64,000 nucleotides of DNA, from contig NZ_JBEJGX010000003.1 in assembly GCF_040253635.1 (NCBI RefSeq), forward strand, positions 3,224,001 to 3,288,000. The letters are read 5' to 3'. The stretch comes from Streptomyces sp. Edi2 (lineage in GTDB: Bacteria; Actinomycetota; Actinomycetes; Streptomycetales; Streptomycetaceae). A program made the position numbers and the translations under genes. The notes beneath the pieces are model-generated. The model saw only the letters and a program-made list of their open reading frames with translations, was not told where the DNA came from and searched no databases. Below, piece after piece: positions 34,434-43,524 of this stretch (the stretch's first letter is position 1; every line of letters starts with the position of its first letter).

Positions 34434-34502
34434 ATGCGGTGCGGTGACCGGACCGGATGCGGTGCGGTGAGCAGACCGGATGCGGTGCGGTGAACGGACC
34501 GG
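34434..34502. repeat. three 23-bp tandem repeats between DUF6412 and the YidC gene
   Basis: Three head-to-tail units of exactly 23 bases at 34434-34456, 34457-34479 and 34480-34502, all starting ATGCGGTGCGGTGA and ending GACCGG, with one to three differences. They occupy half of the intercistronic gap. Confidence 0.9.
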
Positions 34503-34506
34503 GCGC

Positions 34507-34812
34507 CTACGCGGCCGTCGGGAGGGGACGGCCCGGTGCTCGGGGGCGCGGGCGGCCGGACGCGTCGGGATCACGTTGCGGCAGGAAGGCCGTACGCCGC
34601 TCCCGGTCGCGCAGGGCCGTACGGATCCGACCCGGTGGCAGCGGCCGGGCGCAGGCCGCGATCAGGAAGGCGCGGCACAGGAGCAGCAGCGCGCCGGTGG
34701 TCGCGGCGGCGGTCAGGGCGGTGGTGAGCCCGGTCTGCGTGAGCAGGAAGCCGGCCAGGACGAAGAAGAGTGCCGAGGTGTACAGGCGCCATCCATCGAC
34801 GATGCGGTACAT
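34507..34812 (-). CDS. DUF6412 small membrane protein
   Basis: A 101-residue protein: MYRIVDGWRLYTSALFFVLAG, then a second hydrophobic stretch (TTALTAAATTGALLLLCRAFLIAA) and a basic tail with RRTAFLPQRDPDASGR. I recognise the type as DUF6412, commonly upstream of a YidC paralogue in Streptomyces. ATG 34812 has GGGGAGGG before it. Co-oriented with and probably cotranscribed with the insertase; perhaps a client or helper (inference). Divergent from the acyl-CoA synthetase at 34976. Confidence 0.75.
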   Translation of the reverse strand: MYRIVDGWRLYTSALFFVLAGFLLTQTGLTTALTAAATTGALLLLCRAFLIAACARPLPPGRIRTALRDRERRTAFLPQRDPDASGRPRPRAPGRPLPTAA

Positions 34813-34915
34813 CCGGCGCCCTCCCCGGGTTGTCAGGTCGTCAAGACTTATCGGCTTCCGCTCAAGAGTAGCCACAGACCTGGGCAGCGTGGACACCGGC
34901 CGATAACTTGCCCCC

Positions 34916-34939
34916 CTGCCGTCGTCGGGACGACGGCAG
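34916..34939 (+). promoter_or_regulatory. leader hairpin before the acyl-CoA synthetase
   Basis: CTGCCGTCGTC and GACGACGGCAG (11-bp perfect arms, two-base spacer) lie 36 bp before the start codon and just after a -10-like GATAACT at about 34902. A hairpin in the 5' leader or a palindromic operator. Confidence 0.5.
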
Positions 34940-34975
34940 GACCAGGGGGCCAAGGGGGAACACCTAGGAGGTGCT

Positions 34976-36871
34976 GTGCGCGACATCAGCGTTCCGGCCG
35001 TGGCGGCGCGACTGCGGACCGGCGGTCTTGCCGACTCCGTCTTCGACACCGCGGACCACCAGCCGGATTTCGCTCAGCTCGCCCGCCGCGACGCCCGAGC
35101 GCCCGGCGGCTGGCAGGAGGTGTCCGCGGCGGAATTCCGGGACGAAGTCATGGCCCTGGCCAGGGGGCTGCTGGCGGACGGGGTACGGCCCGGCGCCCGG
35201 GTCGCGCTGATGTCCCGTACGCGCTACGAGTGGACGCTGTTCAGCTATGCGCTGTGGGCGATCGGCGGACAGCTCGTACCGGTCTATCCGACCGCATCGG
35301 CCGAGCAGCTGCGCTGCATCCTCGTCGGGGCGAAGGTCGCCGCGATCGTCGTCGAGAACGAGGCCCAGGCCATGACCGTGGCCGAGGCCTGCAACGAGCA
35401 GGCCGGACTGCGCCGGCTGTGGCAGCTCGACCTGGACTGCGTCCGGCGGCTCACGGAGGAGGGCACCCGGCTGCCCGAGGCGGATGTGCACCGGCTGCGC
35501 CACATGGTCTCCCCCGAGGGGATCGCGGCGATCGTCTACACCTCGGGAACCACCGGGCGCCCGCGCGGCTGTGTGATCACCCACGCCAATCTCGCCGCCG
35601 AGTGCGACACCCTCTACGCGGGCTGGGGCGGGCTGCTGGCCGCGCCCGGCGAACGCCCTTCGCTGCTGGCCTTTCTGCCGTTCGCGCAGATCTACGGGCT
35701 GATGGTGCAGGTGGCGTGTCTGCGCGGCGGGGTGAAGCTCGCCCATCAGCCCGAGGTGTCGTCGGAGGAGCTGCTGCCGGCCCTGGCCTCGTTCCGTCCG
35801 ACGTTCCTGTTCGCGGTGCCGTACGTCTTCGAGAAGATCTGCACCCGCGCCCGGCTGGCCGCGGAAGCGGCGGGCCGGCGGCGGACGTTCGACGCGGCGA
35901 TGACGGTGGCGGTGCGCTACGCGGAGGCGCTGGCCGAGGAGGCGCGGGGCACCGGGCGCGGGCCCGACCCGTTCCTGCGGGCCCGGCACGCGCTCTACGA
36001 CCGGCTGGTGTACTCCCGCATCCGGGAGACGCTGGGCGGCCGGGTGCACACCGCGGTCTCCGGCGGTTCACCGCTCCTGCGCGAACTGGGGCTGCTCTTC
36101 GCCGGGATGGGCATCATGGTCTACGACGGCTACGGCCTGACGGAGACCAGCGGCGCAATCACCGTACAGCCGCCCGGCAAGGTGCGGTTCGGGACGGTCG
36201 GCCGCCCGCTGCCGGGCACCGCGGTGCATCTGGCGCTGGACGGCGAGGTGTGGGTGCGCGGTCCGGTGGTGTTCGCCGGCTATCTCGACGAGGACGGCAC
36301 GGGCAGCGGGCTCTACGACGGCTGGCTGCCGACCGGCGACCTGGGGCAGCTGGACGAGGACGGCTATCTCGCCATCACCGGCCGCAAGAAGGACATGCTC
36401 ATCACCAGCAACGGCAAGAGCGTGGCCCCGCAGGGTCTGGAGCAGCGGCTGTGCTCCCATCCGCTGATCTCGCAGGCCGTGGTGGTCGGCGACAACCGGC
36501 CCTATGTCACCGCGCTGCTCACGCTGGACCCCGAGGCGCTGACGCACTGGCGCAAGCTGCGGGACGAGCCCAGCGCCGACAGCACGGCACCGACGCCGGA
36601 GGAGCAGCTGCAGGCGGAGGTGCGGCGGGCGGTGGCGCGCGCGAACGCGTCGGTGTCGCGGGCCGAGTCGATCCGCGCCTTCCGGGTGCTGCCGGGCGAG
36701 TTCAGCCAGGAGTCCGGGCTGATGACGCCGTCGCTCAAGCTGCGCCGGGCGGCGATCGTCCGGACGTACGCGGCGGAGATCGACGCCCTGTACGCGGAGG
36801 GCAAGCGCGAGGAGCCCGGCACGCGGCGGGACCGCCGCCGCTGGACCGCGGCGGGGCTGTACGCACGCTGA
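34976..36871 (+). CDS. long-chain fatty-acid-CoA ligase (FadD15-like)
   Basis: A 631-residue AMP-forming ligase with all ANL motifs: YTSGTTGRPRGC (about residue 185), AVSGGSPL, YDGYGLTETSGA, WLPTGDLG and the ITGRKKDMLITSNGKSVAP hinge with the final lysine in LKLRRAAI. Large size and the VFEKICTRAR helix match the FadD15 type of actinobacterial long-chain ligases, which tolerate peripheral membranes. GTG 34976 follows a perfect AGGAGG at 34966. Transcribed alone, with a leader hairpin and a strong terminator at 36941. Confidence 0.92.
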   Translation: MRDISVPAVAARLRTGGLADSVFDTADHQPDFAQLARRDARAPGGWQEVSAAEFRDEVMALARGLLADGVRPGARVALMSRTRYEWTLFSYALWAIGGQLVPVYPTASAEQLRCILVGAKVAAIVVENEAQAMTVAEACNEQAGLRRLWQLDLDCVRRLTEEGTRLPEADVHRLRHMVSPEGIAAIVYTSGTTGRPRGCVITHANLAAECDTLYAGWGGLLAAPGERPSLLAFLPFAQIYGLMVQVACLRGGVKLAHQPEVSSEELLPALASFRPTFLFAVPYVFEKICTRARLAAEAAGRRRTFDAAMTVAVRYAEALAEEARGTGRGPDPFLRARHALYDRLVYSRIRETLGGRVHTAVSGGSPLLRELGLLFAGMGIMVYDGYGLTETSGAITVQPPGKVRFGTVGRPLPGTAVHLALDGEVWVRGPVVFAGYLDEDGTGSGLYDGWLPTGDLGQLDEDGYLAITGRKKDMLITSNGKSVAPQGLEQRLCSHPLISQAVVVGDNRPYVTALLTLDPEALTHWRKLRDEPSADSTAPTPEEQLQAEVRRAVARANASVSRAESIRAFRVLPGEFSQESGLMTPSLKLRRAAIVRTYAAEIDALYAEGKREEPGTRRDRRRWTAAGLYAR

Positions 36872-36940
36872 GCACGGCGCACACCACGCTGGACGGGTCC
36901 GGCCGGGCACACGAAATCCGACGCACGTCACCCGTTTCCC

Positions 36941-36995
36941 GGCCGGGCCCGCACGCGGCACCGTAGCAGTGCCACGGCGGGCCCGGCCGTTATTT
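36941..36995 (+). terminator. terminator after the acyl-CoA synthetase
   Basis: GGCCGGGCCCGC pairs perfectly with GCGGGCCCGGCC (12 bp); inside, GGCAC and GTGCC extend the stem; GTTATTTG follows. Confidence 0.85.
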
Positions 36996-37081
36996 GTCCA
37001 GGGGTGAGGACCCGGGCCCGCCGGCCCGGTGCGGCACTTAGCGTCCGGTGGGATTCCAGTAGTGACGAACCGGGAGGCCGT

Positions 37082-37729
37082 GTGCGGTCCATCCTCAGCA
37101 ATTCCGCAACATCCGGGCGGACCATCGCCACCGGCCTGGTGGTGGCCGCGCTCGTGGCCACGCTCGGGGCGCTGCTGCTGCCCGTCCAGCTCTTCGGCGA
37201 GTCCGCGGCCGCGGCGACCACCACCCTCTCGTACGACGACGACGGCGGCGGCACGGTCGACACCCGCTACGGTCCGCTCACCGCGATGGACCGGGACTTC
37301 GTACGCAAGGTCAAGCTGGCCGGGCTGTGGGAGCTGCCCTCGGGCCGGATGGCCCAGCAGCGCGGCACGACCCCCGCGGTCCGCACGGCCGGCAACCACC
37401 TCGTGGCGGGACACACCGAGCTCGACCGGCGATCGAACGAGGCCGGGCGGGCGCTGGGCGTCGACCTGCCCACCGAGCCCAACGTCGCCCAGCAGGGCTG
37501 GCTCGGGCAGCTCAAGAACGCCCAGGGAAAGGAGTTCGACGCGACGCTGGCCGAGTTGTTGCGCCGGGCTCACGGCAAGGTCTTCGGGCTGATCGCCCTG
37601 GTCCGCGATCAGACCAAGAACACGATGGTGCGCGCCCTGGCGGACCGCGCCAACAGCGTCGTGCTGGACCACATCACGGTCCTGGAGAAGACCGGGAACG
37701 TCGACTTCAACACCCTGCACAACAGCTGA
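37082..37729 (+). CDS. secreted DUF4142 protein
   Basis: A 215-residue protein with a signal peptide (TGLVVAALVATLGALLLPVQL). The mature part follows DUF4142: LTAMDRDFVRKVKLAGLWEL, AGNHLVAGHTELDRRSNEAGRALGV and a C-terminal helical repeat. The fold is ferritin-like helical and its function is unknown. GTG 37082 has GGGAGG only four bases upstream; no better start exists. The next gene is 95 bp downstream on the same strand, also secreted. Confidence 0.8.
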   Translation: MRSILSNSATSGRTIATGLVVAALVATLGALLLPVQLFGESAAAATTTLSYDDDGGGTVDTRYGPLTAMDRDFVRKVKLAGLWELPSGRMAQQRGTTPAVRTAGNHLVAGHTELDRRSNEAGRALGVDLPTEPNVAQQGWLGQLKNAQGKEFDATLAELLRRAHGKVFGLIALVRDQTKNTMVRALADRANSVVLDHITVLEKTGNVDFNTLHNS

Positions 37730-37824
37730 CCGGTCGCAGGCACCGCTTTGCGGTGCGTCCACCACGGCCCCTGTGAACCGAACCAGGACGACACCCCTCA
37801 CATCGGACGAAGCGAAGTGATCTC

Positions 37825-39357
37825 ATGAGGCAACGGCAACAGGCCCATAAACGCTCGCGTTTGACGAACAGAATGCTCATCGGCGCCACCGCCCTCCTGC
37901 TGGGCGGCGGGGGGCTGGCCGCCTACGCCACGACGGCGCTGGCGGGCAACCAGACCACCCCCGGCACGGCGTCCGGCCATCAGCACACCGCGTCCGGCAT
38001 CACCATCTCCTGCCCCGATGTGGGCGAACGGCTGCGGACCATCCCGCGCAGCGCCCAGCTCCCGGTCTCCAAGGGGCTGTCCGCCCTCGACAAGCAGGTG
38101 CACGACGCGTACCACAAGATGATGGGCGGCAGCGGTACCGCCGTCATGTCCCCGCTCAAGGCGCAGCGCGAGAAGACCATCAAGATGATGGTCACCGCGA
38201 TCGCCAAGAACACCAAGCGTCCTGGCTACCTGCTCAAGATGAGCGGCTGCACCACCAAGCCCGTGAACGAGGGCGCCGGCGCGGGGGGCAACGACTCCAC
38301 GAAGTCCGTGCAGGACGGCTGGTACCAGGGGCAGAACCAGACCCAGACCCAGGGGCAGCAAGGCCAGGACCAGAACCAGCAGGACCAGAACCAGCAGGAC
38401 CAGAACCAGCAGGGCCAGAACCAGCAGGGGCAGGACCAGCAGGGCCAGAACGGCGGCCAGCAGGGCCAGGCCGGGGGTCCCTCTCCCGATGACTTCGTGG
38501 ACATCACCACCGTCCAGCCGAACGCGGACGCACCGCCGTTCGCCGCCCCCAAGGGAGGCAACGCCTCGACGGGCACCTTCACCACCGAGTGCGGGCGCAA
38601 CGAGGACGGCCACTTCAACTCCGACAACGTCATCGTGACCCCGGGCGTCAGCAACGGCGCCCACCACACCCACGACTACGTCGGCAACAAGGCCACCGAC
38701 GCCTTCGCCGATGACAACAAGCTCGCCGCCTCGGACACCACCTGCAACAACGGTGACCAGTCCACCCACTACTGGCCCGTGCTGCGCAAGCTGGACGGCA
38801 ACGCGGAGCAGAAGCCGGGCGCCGCGCAGGACGCCAACGTCGGCACGACCCTGACCCCGGCCACGGTGACCCTGAAGTTCCGTGGCAGCCAGGTCGGCCA
38901 GGTCGAGGCGATGCCGCGCTTCATGAAGATCATCACCGGTGACGCCAAGGCGTTCACCAACGGCACCAAGAACGCCAACGCCTCCTGGAGCTGCACCGGC
39001 TTCGAGGACCGGCAGCTGAAGGACAAGTACCCGCTGTGCCCCGAGGGTTCCCAGGTCGTGCGGACCTTCGCCTTCCAGAACTGCTGGAACGGCCGGGACA
39101 TCGACAGCGGCAACCACCGCGACCACGTGGCGTTCTCGGACCAGAACGGCGTCTGCCCCAACGGCTTCAAGGCGATCCCGCAGCTCACCCAGCGGATCAC
39201 CTACGACGTCCCGCAGGGCCAGAGCTTCGCGGTGGACAGCTTCCCCGAGCAGCTGCACAAACCGGTGACCGACCACGGTGACTTCATCAACGTGATGCCG
39301 GACCAGCTGATGAGCAAGGCGGTCGACTGCATCAACGGCGGCCGTAACTGCACCTGA
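37825..39357 (+). CDS. secreted DUF1996 protein with Gln/Asn-rich linker
   Basis: A 510-residue exported protein: signal segment (MLIGATALLLGGGGLAAYAT), a region with a CPDV...SGC pair, a Gln/Asn/Asp-rich linker built from QNQQDQ/QGQNQQ repeats (coded by 38330-38470), and a DUF1996 domain (FTTECGRNEDGHFNSDNVIVTPGVSNGAHHTHDYVGN, then HYWPVLR and the CWNGRDIDSGNHRDHVAF block). DUF1996 proteins of fungi and actinomycetes are secreted, with a His/Asp-rich pocket and unknown activity. ATG 37825 lacks a strong ribosome site. Confidence 0.88.
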   Translation: MRQRQQAHKRSRLTNRMLIGATALLLGGGGLAAYATTALAGNQTTPGTASGHQHTASGITISCPDVGERLRTIPRSAQLPVSKGLSALDKQVHDAYHKMMGGSGTAVMSPLKAQREKTIKMMVTAIAKNTKRPGYLLKMSGCTTKPVNEGAGAGGNDSTKSVQDGWYQGQNQTQTQGQQGQDQNQQDQNQQDQNQQGQNQQGQDQQGQNGGQQGQAGGPSPDDFVDITTVQPNADAPPFAAPKGGNASTGTFTTECGRNEDGHFNSDNVIVTPGVSNGAHHTHDYVGNKATDAFADDNKLAASDTTCNNGDQSTHYWPVLRKLDGNAEQKPGAAQDANVGTTLTPATVTLKFRGSQVGQVEAMPRFMKIITGDAKAFTNGTKNANASWSCTGFEDRQLKDKYPLCPEGSQVVRTFAFQNCWNGRDIDSGNHRDHVAFSDQNGVCPNGFKAIPQLTQRITYDVPQGQSFAVDSFPEQLHKPVTDHGDFINVMPDQLMSKAVDCINGGRNCT

Positions 39358-39376
39358 GACCGGCCCTGGTGAGCCC

Positions 39377-39407
39377 TGAGCCCCTTGGGGATCCCCCAGG
39401 GGGCTCA
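39377..39407 (+). terminator. terminator after the DUF1996 gene
   Basis: TGAGCCCCTTGGGG pairs with CCCCAGGGGGCTCA (one G-T pair) with a three-base loop. Confidence 0.75.
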
Positions 39408-39817
39408 CTCACGGGCTCTTGGGTGGGGGGCGCGGTGGCCGGCGCGATGGCCGGGGGGCGCGGTGGCCCGGGGGAGGGCACGGTGACCGGAGGGGCAGTG
39501 GTCAAGGGTCGCGGCGGTCGGTGGTCGCGACCCTTGGCCGTGGCCGCTTGGTCCCTGTCCCTCTGGCCCCTTACCTCTGGTCCGCAGCCCGTGGCAGTCG
39601 TCCGCGCCGTCACCCCGAGGCCGTCGCCCGAGGCCGTGGGCCCCTGGCCCTCGCCCCTGCCAACCGCCCCCGGCCCACGCCAAAGCAGCGGCCCCGACCC
39701 GGATGTCCGGGGGTCGGGGCCGCTGCTCGGCGCCGGGTGGCTGTCGTAGTGCCGGAAGGCCCCCACCGTTCCGGTCGGCCGTCAGCTCAAGGGGCGCGGT
39801 GGTGCATCCGCCGGTCC
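39408..39817. other. gene-free convergent spacer with strong hairpin
   Basis: No gene. The first part repeats GGGGGGCGCGGTGGCC-like units; the rest is Pro/Arg-type GC-rich filler in all frames. The hairpin at 39684-39727 is listed separately. Confidence 0.6.
39684..39727. terminator. 17-bp perfect stem-loop, terminator of the PucR gene
   Basis: AGCAGCGGCCCCGACCC and GGGTCGGGGCCGCTGCT pair without a mismatch around a 10-base loop, about 90 bp after the stop of the PucR gene (minus strand). Confidence 0.8.
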
Positions 39818-40873
39818 TCAAAGGCCGTTGACGCGGGCCTCACGGGCCATGCCCAGCGGGCGTATGGACGAGGCGACGGCCCGTGCGCGGCGGCCGGCCC
39901 GTGCGCGGTAACTGCGGACATGCGCCATCAGGCGGCGGCTGCGCAGCGCCATCTCCAGCTCGAAGCGGGTGCGCGGATCGCGCAGCACCGGGCCGAAGAG
40001 CTTTTCGATCTGACGCAGACGGTATCGGACCGTCTGGGGGTGCACATGCAGCAGTTTGGCCGCTTCGGGGGCACCGCCGCCCTCCAGCCATGCCAGCAGG
40101 GTGACTTCGAGCCGTTCGCTCTGCCGGGGCGTCAGCTCCTCCAGCGGGCCCAGCCAGCGGGAGGTCAGCGCGTCGGCCAGCGACTCGTCCTGGAGCAGCA
40201 GCAGCGCGGAGAGATGGTCGTCGACGAACGCGGGCCGCGACTCGGGGCCGACCCGGCCCGGAGCCAGCGTCAGCAGATAGCGGGCCCAACGCAGCGAGGA
40301 CGCGGTGTCGGTGGCCGGTACGACGTGGCCGACCGCGGCCGGCCGCCCCTTGAGCGCCGCCTCCAGGCGGGCCCGGGTCTGGGTGGCCGGGTCGGGGACG
40401 AACAGACAGGTGTATCCGTCGACCGAGCCGATGAGCGCGTGTCCGAGCGCCGCGGCGAGCTGGGCGGCCTCGACGGGTGTGGCGAGGACGACGGCCTGGA
40501 GGGTGTCGGGGATGGGCCAGCCGGCCGCGCGGGACAGCTCGGTCAACCCCTCGTCCGGCATTTCCCGTTGTCCGGCGAGGACGTCGAACAGGTCCTGGCG
40601 GGCCCGGGCCACCGGCATCGGAGTCACCACGGACGGCACGGCCCGAGGTTTACTCTCCGACTCTTTTTGGTACCCAAGAACTGTCAGCAAGGCCTGTTCA
40701 AGTGCCCATTGCGCCTCTTCTACGGGAGTATCCCCGAGAAGTGCGGACAATGCGGGAAATCCGCGTTGCAACTCCGCGACCAACTTGTCGGCGAGATCCG
40801 GAAGTTCATTTCTGACTACCCGGTTCCACTCACCTCGTGGACGCGACCAGATGCGGTTCAGGAGATCACACAT
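39818..40873 (-). CDS. PucR-family transcriptional regulator
   Basis: A 351-residue regulator. The C-terminal PucR helix-turn-helix is clear: TLLAWLEGGGAPEAAKLLHVHPQTVRYRLRQIEKLFG followed by RTRFELEMALRSRRL; the centre is a GGDEF-like inactive domain (RWARYLLTLAPG). ATG 40873 follows GAGGTAGCG. The gene is divergent from the redox operon at 41195 with 321 bp between, and so is the best candidate for its regulator. A basic tail of about 30 residues follows the HTH. Confidence 0.88.
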   Translation of the reverse strand: MCDLLNRIWSRPRGEWNRVVRNELPDLADKLVAELQRGFPALSALLGDTPVEEAQWALEQALLTVLGYQKESESKPRAVPSVVTPMPVARARQDLFDVLAGQREMPDEGLTELSRAAGWPIPDTLQAVVLATPVEAAQLAAALGHALIGSVDGYTCLFVPDPATQTRARLEAALKGRPAAVGHVVPATDTASSLRWARYLLTLAPGRVGPESRPAFVDDHLSALLLLQDESLADALTSRWLGPLEELTPRQSERLEVTLLAWLEGGGAPEAAKLLHVHPQTVRYRLRQIEKLFGPVLRDPRTRFELEMALRSRRLMAHVRSYRARAGRRARAVASSIRPLGMAREARVNGL

Positions 40874-41194
40874 CGCTACCTCGATCCTGGCGGGGATGCG
40901 GTTGTTACTGGGGATTGGCGCCCCCGTGCGCCTGAGTCGGCATCATCCGGAGTCACCCCGCGGGACCGCGATGCCAGTGCAGGAATTTGTCACAGCGCGA
41001 TAAACCTTACGAAAGCCTGAACACGTTCGGAGATGCTTTTACACATCCGGATAACGGCCCTGCGTATCCGACCGGTTACAGAATGTTTAGTGTTACCGGG
41101 GGTCACCCGAACAAAAGCCCCGGGCAAATTACGCCCCCGGGAGATTTCATCGAAATTCGCATCCCGCACCCGCGCCCTGACACCGGGAGGTCCG
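40874..41194. other. 321-bp divergent control region of the redox operon
   Basis: Less GC-rich than its surroundings (TTTTACACATCC, GAATGTTTAGTG), as expected for promoters on both strands. CCCCGGGCAAATTACGCCCCCGGG near 41120 can fold into a hairpin in the operon leader. I cannot assign a certain -35/-10 pair. Confidence 0.5.
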
Positions 41195-41944
41195 ATGTCC
41201 GCACCGCGTATGCAGAGCCGCCGCGCCGCACACCGAGCCCGGCCTTCGCCCCTCGTGCCTCGCCCCCGGCGTCCCCCGAACGAACCCGGGCCGCCGGCCC
41301 GCCGACCGGCCGGCGGCTTCGCCGGAACCGCCGTGCTCCGCCCGGCGCTTCCGGCCGCACTGCTGCTCTTCCTCGCCGTCATGCTGCGCTCCGGCGCGAT
41401 GGACGGCCTGCTGAACTTCCTCGACTTCGGCGCCGGGGTGCTCGCGCTGGTCTCCCTGTCGGTCACCGTGCTGTGGGGCCTGGCCGCCACCGACCGGATG
41501 GTGCTGAACTCCGGCCACCGGCTGCTCGCCCAGGCCGTGCACCGCGGCACCGGCGTCGCCGGCCTCGGCTTCCTCGGCCTGCACATCTGGGTCAAGGTCA
41601 CCGAGGGCCACACCGATGCGATGGCCGCCGCGGTGCCCTTCACCGATGGCGCCCGCCCCGGCCTCATCGGCCTCGGCACCCTCGCCGCCTACGTGTTCGT
41701 CGCCGTCGCGGTGACCGGCGCGGTGCGCGGCGCCTTCACGGGCATCACGGCCTCCCGGTGGTGGCGGGGGCTGCACATGAGCGCGTACGCCGCCTGGGGG
41801 CTGGCCCTGGTGCACGGCCTCAGGGCGGGCCGCCCCGCAGCCGGCTATGCCCTCGCCGGCTACGCCATCTGCCTTGTCGCGGTGGCCGTACGACTCGCGC
41901 TGCGGATGCGCGACTCACGCAGGAACACAGGAGAACTCCCATGA
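41195..41944 (+). CDS. six-helix membrane protein, cytochrome b561/ferric-reductase-like
   Basis: A 249-residue protein with a basic, Pro-rich N-terminus of 50 residues and six TM helices. Histidines lie in pairs in helix positions expected for two b-haems: GHRLLAQAVHRG, LGLHIWVKVTEGH, GLHMSAYAAW and LVHGLRAG. This fits a transmembrane electron carrier of the ferric-reductase or b561 type. ATG 41195 follows GGGAGG. Its last four bases overlap the NuoF-ferredoxin gene (ATGA), tying it to an NADH-derived electron source. Haem binding is inference. Confidence 0.75.
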   Translation: MSAPRMQSRRAAHRARPSPLVPRPRRPPNEPGPPARRPAGGFAGTAVLRPALPAALLLFLAVMLRSGAMDGLLNFLDFGAGVLALVSLSVTVLWGLAATDRMVLNSGHRLLAQAVHRGTGVAGLGFLGLHIWVKVTEGHTDAMAAAVPFTDGARPGLIGLGTLAAYVFVAVAVTGAVRGAFTGITASRWWRGLHMSAYAAWGLALVHGLRAGRPAAGYALAGYAICLVAVAVRLALRMRDSRRNTGELP

Positions 41945-43494
41945 CCGCCCCCGCCCCCACCCGCCCGCTCCCGGTCGTCCCCGGCCCCGCGGAGCCCGTG
42001 CCGACCCTGGCGTCCTTCGGCCCGCCCCGCCTGCTGGCGGGGCTCGACGAGATGCCGCGCATGGGCCGGGTGGCGCATCTGTCCCGGCACGGCGGCCTGC
42101 CCCAGCTCAGCTCCACGGAGCTGGTGGCGCTGGCCGAGGACATCGACCTGCGCGGCCGGGGAGGTGCGGGCTTCCCCTTCGCCCGCAAGCTCACCGCCGT
42201 CATGGACGGGATGCGCAAGGCCGACGGCAAGGGCGCGGTGGTCGTCAACGGCAGTGAGGGCGAGCCCAGTTGCCTCAAGGACACCGCGCTGCTGCTGCAC
42301 GCCCCGCATCTGATGCTCGACGGCGCCCTGCTGGCCGCCGACGCGCTCGGCGCCCAGGAGGTCGCGATCGGCGTGACCCGCATGGACGTGCTGAAGTCCG
42401 TGCAGAGCGCCATCGACGAACGCGGCCCGGTGCGGCCGACGTTACGGGTCACCCTGCTGACCGAACGGTTCGTCACCGGCGAGGGCTCCGCGATGACGAA
42501 CGGGCTGGGCGGCGGCGCCGGCCTGCCCTCGGGCCGCAAGATCCGCTCCAGCGAGCGGGGGCTGAACGGTGTGCCGACGCTGCTGTCGAACACCGAGACC
42601 TACGCCCAGCTCGCCGTGGCCGCCCGGCTCGGAGCGCTCGGCTACCGCACCACGGGCCTGCCCACGGAGCCCGGCACGCTGCTGCTGACGGTCGCCGGCA
42701 GCCGGGTGGTGGAGGTGCCCTACGGGGTCTCGCTGGCCCGGGTCCTGGCGCTGTGCGGCATGGACCAGGGGCAGGGCGTGCTGATCGGGGGCTACCACGG
42801 CACCTTCATCTCGCCCACCGACGCGCTGACCGCGTGTCTGTCGAAGGAGTCGCTGGCCGAGTACAACGCGGTGCTCGGTGCGGGAGCGGTGCTGCCGCTG
42901 CCCTACGACACCTGCCCGGCCGGCGAGACGGTACGCGTCGCGCAGTGGATGGGTGCCGAGTCGGCCGGCCAGTGCGGCCCCTGCGTGCTGGGGCTGCCCG
43001 CGCTCGCCGAGCAGCTCGACCGCGCCGTGCGGGGCGGCGGGGCCGCCGCCCTGGAAGCCGTCCAGGCGCGGATGCGGGCGGTCGAGAAGCGCGGCGCCTG
43101 CAGCCATCCGGACGGTACCGCGCGCTTTGTCGCCTCGGCTCTGGCCGCCTTCCCCGAGGAGTTCGAGCGGCATGCGCAGGGGTTCGGATGCGGCCGCCCG
43201 GTGACCGGTGCCCTGCCGGTCACCGGGAGCCGGCCGCTGCCGTCCACCGTCCCCCAGCCGGCCCCCGCCCCCTCCCGGGCGGTCGCGCCGCCGCAGGAGA
43301 GGCTGCTGGTCGACTGGACGCTGTGCCGCGGCCACGGCCTGTGCGCGGATGTGGTGCCCGGCATCATCAAGCTGGGCCCGGACGGCTATCCGGAGAAGGC
43401 CAGCATGCCGCTGCCGGCGCGGATGCGGCGCCGGGCGCAGCTCGCGGTGCGCCGCTGTCCGGCACTCGCCCTGCGGGTGCAGGGCGGCAGCTGA
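41941..43494 (+). CDS. NuoF-like flavoprotein fused to a C-terminal ferredoxin; contains a TTA codon
   Basis: 517 residues. Residues about 1-400 match the NADH-binding subunit of complex I: LRGRGGAGFPFARK, VVVNGSEGEPSCLKD (FMN/NADH sites), FVTGEGSAMTN and GGYHGTF. The Fe-S ligand motif is ESAGQCGPC where canonical NuoF has ESCGxCxPC, so one of four cysteines is alanine; another cysteine is in RGACSHPDG. Residues about 450-517 form a ferredoxin with CRGHGLC...RRCP spacing, typical of [3Fe-4S] or [4Fe-4S] single-cluster types. ATG 41941 has GGAGAA. The TTA at 42442-42444 implies bldA control. NADH would feed electrons through flavin and Fe-S to a membrane partner. Confidence 0.87.
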   Translation: MTAPAPTRPLPVVPGPAEPVPTLASFGPPRLLAGLDEMPRMGRVAHLSRHGGLPQLSSTELVALAEDIDLRGRGGAGFPFARKLTAVMDGMRKADGKGAVVVNGSEGEPSCLKDTALLLHAPHLMLDGALLAADALGAQEVAIGVTRMDVLKSVQSAIDERGPVRPTLRVTLLTERFVTGEGSAMTNGLGGGAGLPSGRKIRSSERGLNGVPTLLSNTETYAQLAVAARLGALGYRTTGLPTEPGTLLLTVAGSRVVEVPYGVSLARVLALCGMDQGQGVLIGGYHGTFISPTDALTACLSKESLAEYNAVLGAGAVLPLPYDTCPAGETVRVAQWMGAESAGQCGPCVLGLPALAEQLDRAVRGGGAAALEAVQARMRAVEKRGACSHPDGTARFVASALAAFPEEFERHAQGFGCGRPVTGALPVTGSRPLPSTVPQPAPAPSRAVAPPQERLLVDWTLCRGHGLCADVVPGIIKLGPDGYPEKASMPLPARMRRRAQLAVRRCPALALRVQGGS

Positions 43495-43524
43495 GGTGCG
43501 GGTGCGGGGCGCCAACCGGCGTGC

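Noticed and set aside
37004..37081. Longer start for the DUF4142 gene
   Set aside because: The extra 26 residues are Arg/Pro-rich and would put a non-signal stretch before the signal peptide.
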